Shown here piece after piece: positions 15,837 through 23,604 of a stretch of 34,059 nt of DNA (position 1 is the first letter of the stretch; each line of letters begins with the position of its first letter). Made by a program: the position numbers and the translations under genes. Source of the DNA: Deltaproteobacteria bacterium CG11_big_fil_rev_8_21_14_0_20_49_13 (GTDB lineage Bacteria; UBA10199; GCA-002796325; 1-14-0-20-49-13); assembly GCA_002796305.1 (NCBI GenBank), contig PCWZ01000072.1, positions 16,918 to 50,976 on the forward strand, in the 5' to 3' direction. The notes under the pieces were generated by a model. It did no database searches, was not told where the DNA came from, and worked only from the letters and a program-made list of their open reading frames with translations.

Positions 15837-17030
15837 TCATTGTTGAGAAGAAAAGGGGATGCTGAGCTCAAACGTTGAACCCTTTCCGGGATCGCTCACC
15901 ACCGATATGGAAGCGTTTATCCTGTCGCAAAGATGTTTGGCAATAGCAAGGCCGAGCCCCGTGCCAGGCACCGAAATTGATGTATCGACCCTATAAAATC
16001 TTTCAAATATATGATCTAGCTCGTCTTTTTCGATGCCGGAGCCGTTATCTCTTATGGAGATCTTGATGCACCCGCTCTCTTTAATTACAGCTACTTGCAC
16101 GTTTCCGTTCTTTGACGAATATTTTATCGCGTTATCCAGAACATTATGGATCACGTGGCGGATGGCCGCCCTGTCGGACCTTATAACTGCGTTTACAGGC
16201 TCATATGAGATGGAGACGTTATTGGTATTATCTTCAAGCTCTGTTACGCAATCTTCCACTATTTCATTAACATCGAATTCAGAGAATTTCAGGGCGAAAG
16301 ATGGCGATTCGATCTTTGAGAGCGCCAGCACATCATCTATTAGCGCCTTTAGCTTGAGCGACTGTTCATGAATTGTCCTGATGAATTTTTCCGAAGACGT
16401 TTTATCGTTGATCGCTCCGGAGAGAATGATCTCGGAATACCCCAGAATGGATGTGAGCGGCGTTTTCATCTGATGACTGACATTGGCCGTGAAATCACGC
16501 CTCATTCCTTCCAGTTTTTTTGTCTTGGTGACGTCTGTGAGTACCGTTACACAGCCGCTGAAATTCTCGGTCTCAAAAGGGTCGTTCTTTGCGACAAAGA
16601 ACATATCGTTGTACACGAACTCGGCCTCTGTCCTTGATCCGCCGGAAATGGCGTTCTTCATGCTGTCATACATCTCCGGTACGCGCACGACTTCAAGAAG
16701 AGGCTTGCCCAGGCTCTTGGGATCGGTCCTGAATATTCTGTACCACGCCGGGTTTACCAGTATCACGACCATCTCGTTATTGGTCACGAGAAGGGCTTCA
16801 TCGATGTTGTTTATAACGGTCTCGAACTGGACGCGCTCGATCTCCAGTCTTCTCATCTTGCCGGCGAGCGATTCTGCAACCTCGTTGATCTTTATCCCTA
16901 ACTTTCCTATTGAGTCGCTCTTTGAAACTGGGGCCTTCTGGCTGAAATCACCCCGTTTTATTCTTTCAAGGACGAACGAAAGAATCCTGACCCTGCTTGC
17001 CATTTTCCATGGTAGAAAACTGTCGAACAT
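15837..17030 (-). CDS. phoR: phosphate-regulon sensor histidine kinase PhoR
   Basis: A 397-residue sensor kinase. Residues ~12-60 look like a HAMP-type linker, ~65-170 are a PAS domain (NIDEALLVTNNEMVVILVNPAW), and the dimerisation domain carries His186 in VSHQMKTPLT. The ATPase domain shows NVLDNAIKYS, DNGSGI, FERFYRVD and GTGLGLAI. The usual N-terminal transmembrane segments of PhoR are absent; the protein starts directly before the linker. It follows phoB with no gap and ends just before the Pho box. It phosphorylates PhoB under phosphate limitation, with PhoU and Pst providing the signal. Confidence 0.93.
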   Translation of the reverse strand: MFDSFLPWKMASRVRILSFVLERIKRGDFSQKAPVSKSDSIGKLGIKINEVAESLAGKMRRLEIERVQFETVINNIDEALLVTNNEMVVILVNPAWYRIFRTDPKSLGKPLLEVVRVPEMYDSMKNAISGGSRTEAEFVYNDMFFVAKNDPFETENFSGCVTVLTDVTKTKKLEGMRRDFTANVSHQMKTPLTSILGYSEIILSGAINDKTSSEKFIRTIHEQSLKLKALIDDVLALSKIESPSFALKFSEFDVNEIVEDCVTELEDNTNNVSISYEPVNAVIRSDRAAIRHVIHNVLDNAIKYSSKNGNVQVAVIKESGCIKISIRDNGSGIEKDELDHIFERFYRVDTSISVPGTGLGLAIAKHLCDRINASISVVSDPGKGSTFELSIPFSSQQ

Positions 17031-17711
17031 CTATTTACCCTTCCAAGAATAGCCTACGCCCCTTACGGAATGAAGATGCTTTCCGTAGTCTTTCAATTTT
17101 TCACGAAGTCTCGTAATATGAGTGTCGATCGTTCTGGAAAAGACATCTGACGAATATCCCCATACATGATCGAGTATCTTTTCGCGCGGAATGGCCTTCT
17201 CTTTATTTTGCAAAAGGAACGTGAGGAGCTTGAACTCGGTAAGCGTCAGTTCTATCTCTTTTTTGCCTATCGATACCGAATGTTTCTCCGGGTCAATTAC
17301 CATATCTTTGAACTTGATCGTTTTCTTGGGGAGGTCGTTTCTAGCAGTTCTTTTTAGGACCGACCTCGCTCTTAATATCAGTTCGCGGGGCGAGAAAGGT
17401 TTTGTGACATAATCATCGGCGCCAACCTCAAAACCTACTATTCTGTCCACCTCTTCCGACTTTGCGGTGAGCATGATAACGGGGATAGATGATGTCTCTT
17501 CTTTGGCCTTTATCTCTCTGCATATATCGAGTCCGCTTTTTCCGGGGAGCATGATATCCAATATGATAAGGTCGGGTTTGATATTGCGGACGGCCCTTAT
17601 GGCATCGCTACCGTGCGATATCACAGAGACCTCAAAGTTCTCTTGTTTGAAATTATATGAGACAAGGTCACGAATGTTCATATCATCTTCAATTACAAGG
17701 ATTTTTTGCAT
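17031..17711 (-). CDS. phoB: phosphate-regulon response regulator PhoB
   Basis: A 226-residue OmpR-family regulator. The receiver domain has Asp9/Asp10, phosphoacceptor Asp52 in LIILDIMLPG, Thr82 in MLTAKS and Lys104 in VTKPF. The C-terminal winged helix carries the recognition-helix region SRTIDTHITRLREKL. The ATG at 17711 gives the normal MQKILVIEDD start. The frame stays open further upstream to 17840, but that extension is low-complexity and unlike any PhoB. It activates the pst operon through the Pho box at 15809-15826. Confidence 0.95.
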   Translation of the reverse strand: MQKILVIEDDMNIRDLVSYNFKQENFEVSVISHGSDAIRAVRNIKPDLIILDIMLPGKSGLDICREIKAKEETSSIPVIMLTAKSEEVDRIVGFEVGADDYVTKPFSPRELILRARSVLKRTARNDLPKKTIKFKDMVIDPEKHSVSIGKKEIELTLTEFKLLTFLLQNKEKAIPREKILDHVWGYSSDVFSRTIDTHITRLREKLKDYGKHLHSVRGVGYSWKGK

Positions 17712-17964
17712 CGCCTTTAAAGTAGACCAAAAAGAGGCAAAAAAACAGTAAAAAGTCTTTTCTGTTAGCTTGACAATTGCAACGCGCATCTTATGGGCGT
17801 GGGCACTCACAATCCCCGCCGCCGCCATTGTAATGCTCACCTATTGGTTCACCCAGATATTCTAACCTTCGGTGCTAGGTACCGCTAATAAGGCATTATG
17901 GCTCTTCTCCCGATCGAGCGGGTCATTTGCGGGACAAGATGGCGGGAAAGGTGTTTATGAGAGA
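17712..17964. other. intergenic region upstream of phoB
   Basis: These 253 bases lie between the phoB start and the end of the MFS gene. I looked for a tRNA cloverleaf, Pho box, terminator and repeats and see none that is convincing. A TTGTCA on the minus strand near 17773 could be a -35 for phoB, but the -10 match is poor. Confidence 0.5.
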
Positions 17965-19182
17965 CTATTTTTGGCGCGCGCGTGTGTAACTACTTGAAAT
18001 GCTGTGGATGGCCAGCGCTATAATGCAGAACGCCCCGCCGCCCGCTATTACAATATGTGAGCCAAAACGTGATGCCGCAAAGCCGGAGATCAGGCTTCCT
18101 ATCGGCGCAAACCCAAAGAATGAAACCGTGAATATGCTCATCATGCGGCCTCGAAACTGAGGAGGAACAAGCGTTTGCATGATAGTATTTGTTCCCGCAA
18201 CTACTATGAAGCTGCCAACCCCTATAAGGACAAGTGAAGGCGCCGCCGCAACAAGGCTCGGCATGAATGCTATTGAGACGAGGCCAAGGCCGGTTGCAAA
18301 GAGGCACAACTTTATTTGTCTGTAGAGGCCTTCGTTGTCTTTTCTTAAGCCAAGATAGACCGCCCCGATAAGGGCGCCAAGACCCGACATGCTCATTGCC
18401 AGACCCAATTCGCGAGCAGAACCGCCGAACCTTTCGCTTACCACCTGAGGCATCAAAAAGATATAAGGCATGGCGGCCAGACTTAAAATAGACATAAAGA
18501 CAAGGGGCTTTTTTATCTCAACTATGTTCCATGCAACCTCCAGACCCTTGGTTATCGATTTAAAAATTGATTCATGATTGTTCTCCGACTCCTGCGGGTA
18601 GAGATCTTTTGTTCTCATTAAGAGCAGTGCCGCTATCACGAAGAGAAAGCTTGATGAGTTAACGGCAAAACATGCGCCCTCGCCGAACTCCGCGATCAAC
18701 AGCCCGGCGGCAACGGGACCTAAGACCCTTCCCGCATGAACGACCGAAGAATTTAGGGCGATGGCGTTTCCGATGTCTTCACCGCCTACCATGTCCATAA
18801 GAAAGCTCTGGCGCGCAGGGTAATCGAACGCAAAGATAAAACCTAAAAACAGTGAAAGGATGAATATAAGGACGGGGGTGATCTGTCCGGTGAGAGTGAG
18901 AAGCGCAAGAATGGCCGCCTGGAGCATTGCGATGGCCTGAATGACAATGACCAGCCTCCTGCGCATGAACCTGTCGGCGGCTACCCCTGCAAAAAGGCCA
19001 AAGATAAGGATCGGTATCTGAGTGGCAAAGCCTACCGCCCCAAGCCATCTAGGAGAGCCTGTGAGTCGCCACGTAAGCCAGCTGATAGCCGTTCCCTGCA
19101 TCCATACACCAAGGAGAGAGACAGACTGGCCGAAGAAATAGAGACGAAAATTTCTGTGTTTGAGCGAACGAAAAAGGTTCAT
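17965..19182 (-). CDS. MFS transporter, EntS-like (MFS_3) family
   Basis: A 405-residue inner-membrane transporter with about 12 helices. The loop between helices 2 and 3 carries the MFS signature AGVAADRFMRRRLV. The N-terminal SLKHRNFRLYFFGQSVSLLG and the segment FDYPARQSFLMDMV match the MFS_3 group, which exports siderophores and drugs. The substrate cannot be read from the sequence. The ATG at 19182 overlaps the preceding stop (ATGA). Upstream TTG and GTG codons would add two residues and are less likely. It is the distal gene of the activase operon. Confidence 0.88.
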   Translation of the reverse strand: MNLFRSLKHRNFRLYFFGQSVSLLGVWMQGTAISWLTWRLTGSPRWLGAVGFATQIPILIFGLFAGVAADRFMRRRLVIVIQAIAMLQAAILALLTLTGQITPVLIFILSLFLGFIFAFDYPARQSFLMDMVGGEDIGNAIALNSSVVHAGRVLGPVAAGLLIAEFGEGACFAVNSSSFLFVIAALLLMRTKDLYPQESENNHESIFKSITKGLEVAWNIVEIKKPLVFMSILSLAAMPYIFLMPQVVSERFGGSARELGLAMSMSGLGALIGAVYLGLRKDNEGLYRQIKLCLFATGLGLVSIAFMPSLVAAAPSLVLIGVGSFIVVAGTNTIMQTLVPPQFRGRMMSIFTVSFFGFAPIGSLISGFAASRFGSHIVIAGGGAFCIIALAIHSISSSYTRARQK

Positions 19183-20390
19183 CACCAACCCATGTTGGCA
19201 TAATTTCTCGCGAGCTCCAAGAAGATTTCTATGTCGCGTGAAAGGTTCTGGGTGGTCCCGTCAAAGTAGAATACCTTGATGGGAAATCCGCCGAGATCGG
19301 CGCTTATCTTCGGGAATACCGATTCTGCGACTATCTCGTTCATGCAGGCGAAAGAGCTGATATCAACGACTCCAGCGCACCCCATTTTGTGTGCATAGAT
19401 CGAACCTGCAGCGGAGAGAGTCATTTCGCCCAGGCATCCATACCACGGCAGGTAGGGAAGGCTTAATTTTAACAGATCGTCTATCGGGCACTCTTCTCTT
19501 CCTTTAAAATCGTCTTCGAACGGCTTTGTCAGAAAATGTTCTTCGCGTCGCAGGAACTGGCGTTTAATTAGGGCTTTCAGCATCTTCTTTGAGAACGTTT
19601 TGCCCGGTTCCTTGAGGCGCCTTATCTCATCTGCATTGGTGTATTGTATCCACTCGGCAACTCCCTGAAGCCAGCATTCGGCGCCATGTTCCTCCAGTTT
19701 CCTCACAAGGTCCTGATTTGAAAATGTGTTGAGTCTGCAAAATATCTCCCCAAGGACGCATATCAAAGGAAAAGAACCCCTGTTCTTGGTCGGTATGTTT
19801 TTGAACCGGTCACGCGCCTTTACCAAGGTCTTGGAGATCTCTCTAATTGAAAGATTCTTCTCAACGGCCTTGCAAAGATTATCGACCGCCTCCTGAAAAA
19901 CACGGTCGGTTTCGCCCTTGTTCGCCTCGTAGGGCCTGGTCATTAAAAGGAACTTTCTTAGGATATCCGCTCCAACAATGCCGCGCCATGCTGTTATCTC
20001 AAATCCGTTTCCAAGACCGTGGTATGCGTCCTTGCTTGTGAGCGAGAATAAAGGCACGTCGGTATAGCCGAGCCTGTCGAGCGTATTTCTCAGGAGGTCG
20101 TAATATTGGCCGAACCTGCAGGGGCCGTCGGCCGTGGCCATGAAGAAGGCGGCTTCATTCCTTGTAACGTCACCGCGCTCCAAGATAGCCAAAAAATCGC
20201 CGAGCGTTATCTTTGTGGGATAACATTCATCCCCCGATGTGTGTTTTCCGCCGAGGGAGACGGAAAAGTTATCGGACGGTGGGACGACCTTAGCCTTTAT
20301 TCCGTAAGCTCTGAATGCTGCCGATAAGACCCTTGCCCCGCCGTAGTCCATCTCGGGGAAAAATAGTGTTCTGCCTTGCAGTTCTTGCAT
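19182..20390 (-). CDS. 2-hydroxyacyl-CoA dehydratase-like protein (C-terminal part of a normally fused activase)
   Basis: About 402 residues, related to the subunit of 2-hydroxyglutaryl-CoA dehydratases and to the C-terminal third of ~1400-residue activase-related proteins. Cysteine motifs such as GDECYPTKITLGDF and GPCRFGQYYDL near the N-terminal half, and PWYGCLGEMTL and SFACMNEIVAE toward the C-terminus, are candidates for [4Fe-4S] ligands. The ATG at 20390 is chosen. A TTG at 20399 overlaps the activase stop and would add three residues. With the upstream gene it adds up to the length of the fused family, so the pair looks like a split protein. It is coupled to the MFS gene by ATGA. Confidence 0.82.
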   Translation of the reverse strand: MQELQGRTLFFPEMDYGGARVLSAAFRAYGIKAKVVPPSDNFSVSLGGKHTSGDECYPTKITLGDFLAILERGDVTRNEAAFFMATADGPCRFGQYYDLLRNTLDRLGYTDVPLFSLTSKDAYHGLGNGFEITAWRGIVGADILRKFLLMTRPYEANKGETDRVFQEAVDNLCKAVEKNLSIREISKTLVKARDRFKNIPTKNRGSFPLICVLGEIFCRLNTFSNQDLVRKLEEHGAECWLQGVAEWIQYTNADEIRRLKEPGKTFSKKMLKALIKRQFLRREEHFLTKPFEDDFKGREECPIDDLLKLSLPYLPWYGCLGEMTLSAAGSIYAHKMGCAGVVDISSFACMNEIVAESVFPKISADLGGFPIKVFYFDGTTQNLSRDIEIFLELARNYANMGW

Positions 20391-20395
20391 AAAGA

Positions 20396-23300
20396 TCAAG
20401 ATGTCGGAGGTCGGATGTCAGAAGTCGGATCTTTGATTTCATATTTTTGATATCTGACGTCAGACTTCTGACCTCTGCCTTTATTCAAGCTGTTTTTCAA
20501 CAGCCCTTTGCTGTCCAAATATGCTTCTATCCTTGTAACGGTCCCGGCATCGTTCGCATGCTCATCGAACTGGAGCGTCAGGTATGGTTTTTCGCCGGCC
20601 CATGTTGTAAAATGTTTGATGAACGAATCCGGTCCGCACTTAAAGTTAGTTATATATATCATGTGGAGATGTTTACGTTCCGCCACATATTTTGCCGCCG
20701 CTATTATTTTTTTGCCGTAGCCCCAGAACATGTTCTTGGTGATGCCGTCTATGTTCATTTCATCCAGAGGTAGAAAATCGAACGGGATCACGTTCATTCC
20801 GTAATAGTCCCTTAGTTTCTTGGGTGTGCTAAGGTTAGTTCCCGCATCATAGATGTTGTACGGACGGCCTATTATGACCAATGCAACGGCTCCGGCAGCC
20901 TCGATCATTTTTAAGGCGATGGCACCTGCCTCTTTGATCCTTCTTGCGTATTCACGCTGGGCGGAATAGGCGGCCTTTGCGGCATCGTCACTCTCTTTTC
21001 TAGATACGTTGAGATCCTTTGCCACCTTCCACATGCATTTAGATACGAACTCTTCGCCAAGTTCGAACTGAACGGTCGGGATGATGAACTTCACGTTGTT
21101 AAATTCCTTATGACCCTTCATTATAAAGGGAAGGGTCTGATGCCAGGGGCAGAGATAGGGGATTGGTGATCGGTCATCGGCGGTCGGTAATCGGTCAGAG
21201 CTTATAACGTTAGGCATGAATATGTGGTCGACGCCTTTTTTGAGAAGGTCTTTAATGTGTCCGTGAACGAGTTTTATCGGATAACAAGGCTCGGCGATAG
21301 AAAGTTCTGTACTGTCATGCGAGATGGTCTTGTTTGTTTCATCGCTGACGACCATCTTAAATCCGAGCGTCTCAAAATATGTGCGCCAGAACGGGAAGCG
21401 GTCGTAGAAGAACATGGCGCGGGGAATGCCTATTCGCGCGCTCGTACCATCGTGCTCTCTCGCGCTCGCAAAACCTAAAAGGATTTCTTCCCTTTTCTTG
21501 AACAGGTCGTCGACAACCGGAACGTTATCCGTGTGCGCCTTTTTGCGGAACTTTGAGGAACATTTATCTCCCCAATATGTCTTCTCTCCCTCGACGTTGA
21601 ACTCCTGAATGTCACACGTGTTGGTGCAGGCGTTGCAGGCGAACTCGCGCATCGTGTAGTTGACCTTGGCGATGTCGAAACCCCTAAACCTCGTAATTCG
21701 TGACTCGTAACTTGCAACTTGTTTTTTTAAGTCACTAGTTACAAATAACGAGTCACGGGCCAGCAGGGCCGCGCCTATCGCGCCTATCACGCCATTATGC
21801 GGAGGGACCGTTATCGTCTTTCCTAGTATCTGCGAAAAAGCGGCGGCGACGGAGTCATTATAAGCGGTGCCACCTTGAAAGAATATGTGGTCTCCGACCT
21901 TTCTTCCGCGAACAACCCTGTTCAGATAATTTGTGGCGACCGAATACGCGAGTCCCGCAACTATATCCCTAATCTTATTTCCCTTTAATTGGTGGGTGTT
22001 GACATCTCTCTCCATGAATACCGTGCAGCGTTCACCTAAGGAGATCGGCGCTTCGGATGAAAGGGCGAGATTTGCGAACTCTTTTTTGATGTTCAGTCCC
22101 AGCTTTATGGCCTGTTCTTCAAGGAAGGAACCGGTGCCGGCGGCGCAGGCCTCGTTCATGGCGAAATCCGTTACTACGCCGTTCTCTATCTTTATATATT
22201 TTGCATCCTGGCCGCCTATCTCAAAGATAGTATCGACCTTTTCGCCGGTGAATTTTTCACAGATATGAATGGCACCCGTTTTGTGGGCGGTGATCTCGTC
22301 TTTGGCAACATCGGCGCCGACGAGCTCTCCTATGAGCTCTCTGCCGGAACCGGTAGTTCCTACTCCAACGATATTTATCTTGGCGCCTATCTCGTCCCTT
22401 ATTCTGTGAAGACCCTCTCTTACAACTTCGATAGGTCGTGCCTTTGTATAGGTGTATATCTCCATCGCCATGTCGCCGTTCTTGTCTACAAGGACAAAAT
22501 TGGTGGAGACGCTACCGATATCGATACCCAGATAGACGTCAACCTTGCCGTGATCGGGGAAGTTGTATGGTCTTACACAGTCACGGAGGAAGCGGACGTT
22601 CTTGGTGGAAAGGGGGGGCGTTGTGACGTTGCCGTCATTCTGGGCATTAGCGAAGAATCCCCCGGCAGTAACCGTATTATCTGAATTCTTCGGTCGTTTC
22701 ACCCCCTCAGAACGGCATGTTAGCGAAAGCATCGCCGCGCCTAAAGCCCCGAAATATTCCGCACCCTCCGGAACGATGAGGTTTTTGTCATCCAGCGAAA
22801 ATGTCTCTTTGACGGCCGATACAACGCCTTCATTCAATGCAAGGCCTCCAATAAAGATAACATTGGGTTCAACGCGCCTTCCTTTTACGATGGTCGCCTT
22901 GAAATTTCTTACAACGGCCATGCAAAGACCCCGTAGAACTTCGGGGGGTGAATATCCTTTTTGCTGGGCGTGGATCATGTCTGATTTTGCAAAGACCGAG
23001 CATCTTCCCGCCACCCTTGCCGAGCGCTCTGCCTTAAGGACCAAAGGTCCTACCTCTTCTACTTTATAATGAAGGCGCTCGGCCTGCTGGTCGATAAAAG
23101 AGCCGGTCCCGGCGGCGCAGTCGCCGTTTATCCCGTATTCAACTATCTTACCGTCTTTTAATCTTATGAACTTGCTCGTTTCCCCGCCCATCTCAAAAAT
23201 GGTCCTGATATCGGGATAGAGCTTAATAATAACGGCAACGATCGCCTTAAATTCGTTAACACGTTGATATTTAAGGAGTTCTGCCCCAGTGCCGGTCACG

Positions 23301-23479
23301 GTGACCCCCGCCGGCTCCCCGAACGCCTTAGAAGCTTTTTCGATCAGATCTTCAGAAACATTAACCGGACGGCCAAATGTTCTCAGACCTTCTTTGTGCA
23401 GAATATTCCCAGATTCATCAAGCGCAACAAGCTTTACGCTTACAGAACCTATGTCTATGCCTAAATATGTTTTCTTCAT
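20396..23479 (-). CDS. acyl-CoA dehydratase activase, two tandem BcrA/D-type ATPase domains plus DUF2229-like region
   Basis: A 1027-residue protein of the BcrAD/BadFG ASKHA family that uses ATP to inject electrons into 2-hydroxyacyl-CoA dehydratases. Domain 1 (~4-252) starts YLGIDIGSVSVKLV and has cluster cysteines Cys121 (CAAGTG) and Cys160. Domain 2 (~315-575) starts YLGIDIGSVSTNFV with Cys445 and Cys485. Together they can mimic the [4Fe-4S]-bridged activase dimer. Residues ~600-1000 form a DUF2229-like region (CNACTNTCDIQEF, AEPCYPIKLVHGH, GRPYNIYDAGTN). Repeat-derived peptides sit in the inter-domain linker (~256-298), after domain 2 (~576-597), at ~760-774 and at the C-terminus (~1002-1027). 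The start has no ribosome site and lies about 5 bases from the predicted transcript start. Confidence 0.92.
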   Translation of the reverse strand: MKKTYLGIDIGSVSVKLVALDESGNILHKEGLRTFGRPVNVSEDLIEKASKAFGEPAGVTVTGTGAELLKYQRVNEFKAIVAVIIKLYPDIRTIFEMGGETSKFIRLKDGKIVEYGINGDCAAGTGSFIDQQAERLHYKVEEVGPLVLKAERSARVAGRCSVFAKSDMIHAQQKGYSPPEVLRGLCMAVVRNFKATIVKGRRVEPNVIFIGGLALNEGVVSAVKETFSLDDKNLIVPEGAEYFGALGAAMLSLTCRSEGVKRPKNSDNTVTAGGFFANAQNDGNVTTPPLSTKNVRFLRDCVRPYNFPDHGKVDVYLGIDIGSVSTNFVLVDKNGDMAMEIYTYTKARPIEVVREGLHRIRDEIGAKINIVGVGTTGSGRELIGELVGADVAKDEITAHKTGAIHICEKFTGEKVDTIFEIGGQDAKYIKIENGVVTDFAMNEACAAGTGSFLEEQAIKLGLNIKKEFANLALSSEAPISLGERCTVFMERDVNTHQLKGNKIRDIVAGLAYSVATNYLNRVVRGRKVGDHIFFQGGTAYNDSVAAAFSQILGKTITVPPHNGVIGAIGAALLARDSLFVTSDLKKQVASYESRITRFRGFDIAKVNYTMREFACNACTNTCDIQEFNVEGEKTYWGDKCSSKFRKKAHTDNVPVVDDLFKKREEILLGFASAREHDGTSARIGIPRAMFFYDRFPFWRTYFETLGFKMVVSDETNKTISHDSTELSIAEPCYPIKLVHGHIKDLLKKGVDHIFMPNVISSDRLPTADDRSPIPYLCPWHQTLPFIMKGHKEFNNVKFIIPTVQFELGEEFVSKCMWKVAKDLNVSRKESDDAAKAAYSAQREYARRIKEAGAIALKMIEAAGAVALVIIGRPYNIYDAGTNLSTPKKLRDYYGMNVIPFDFLPLDEMNIDGITKNMFWGYGKKIIAAAKYVAERKHLHMIYITNFKCGPDSFIKHFTTWAGEKPYLTLQFDEHANDAGTVTRIEAYLDSKGLLKNSLNKGRGQKSDVRYQKYEIKDPTSDIRPPTS
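20400..20475. repeat. inverted pair of heptamer arrays at the activase/dehydratase gene junction
   Basis: The left array has units GATGTCG, GAGGTCG, GATGTCA, GAAGTCG (20400-20427). The right array has CTGACGT, CAGACTT, CTGACCT (20454-20474). They are inverted copies: GTCAGAAGTC (20417-20426) pairs perfectly with GACTTCTGAC (20463-20472). The tract encodes the last ~25 residues of the activase and ends a few bases from its stop. Confidence 0.85.
21158..21199. repeat. in-frame heptamer array in the activase
   Basis: Consecutive units GGGGATT, GGTGATC, GGTCATC, GGCGGTC, GGTAATC and GGTCAGA encode SDRLPTADDRSPI, placed between MPNVIS and the conserved PYLCPWHQTLP. The frame is kept. Confidence 0.82.
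21692..21757. repeat. inverted pair of heptamer arrays in the activase
   Basis: The left units CGTAATT, CGTGACT, CGTAACT, TGCAACT (21692-21719) face the right units AGTCACT, AGTTACA, AATAACG, AGTCACG (21730-21757). CGTGACTCG (21699-21707) and CGAGTCACG (21749-21757) are perfect inverted arms. The tract encodes part of the linker after activase domain 2. The 14-mer AATAACGAGTCACG recurs in metH. Confidence 0.85.
22634..22692. repeat. palindromic element in the activase inter-domain linker
   Basis: It begins with GTCATTCTGGGC and has perfect 8-bp arms CGAAGAAT (22651-22658) and ATTCTTCG (22685-22692). Translated on the minus strand it gives part of the low-complexity linker (GGFFANAQND) between the two ATPase domains. 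GTCATTC is the same outer end as in the REP-like element at 3017. Confidence 0.6.
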
Positions 23480-23490
23480 GAGAGGGGGTG

Positions 23491-23519
23491 TTTTTAACCA
23501 AACGGTTAAGAAAAGTCAA
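23491..23519 (-). promoter_or_regulatory. activase promoter with TTAACC-N4-GGTTAA operator
   Basis: On the minus strand TTGACT (23519-23514), a 17-base spacer and TAAAAA (23496-23491) form a strong sigma70-type promoter. A perfect palindrome TTAACC-AAAC-GGTTAA (23494-23509) spans the spacer and the -10, the right place for a repressor such as a TetR-type protein (inference). The predicted transcript start is only ~5 bases from the ATG at 23479. Confidence 0.65.
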
Positions 23520-23548
23520 CCTACATCTGGGAACTTTTAAAATAGTCC

Positions 23549-23577
23549 TTGACGTTTTGAACCCCAGGGTAGATAAG
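23549..23577 (+). promoter_or_regulatory. candidate promoter of the por operon
   Basis: TTGACG (23549-23554) is followed after 17 bases by GATAAG (23572-23577). The -10 match is moderate. It is divergent from the activase promoter and lies ~28 bases before the porC start. Confidence 0.4.
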
Positions 23578-23604
23578 TGCGCCGAAATTTTCTCCAACAA
23601 AACT

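Noticed and set aside
17712-17840. 43-codon N-terminal extension of PhoB
   Set aside because: The frame is open, but PhoB proteins start at MQKILVIEDD; the extension is low-complexity and lacks a ribosome site.
17840-17964. Possible tRNA in the phoB-MFS spacer
   Set aside because: No acceptor stem or T-loop pairing that fits a cloverleaf could be found on either strand.
23488-23604. 39-codon N-terminal extension of PorC
   Set aside because: It would begin inside the divergent promoter region, and the family starts at the MLEVRFHGRGGQGA segment.
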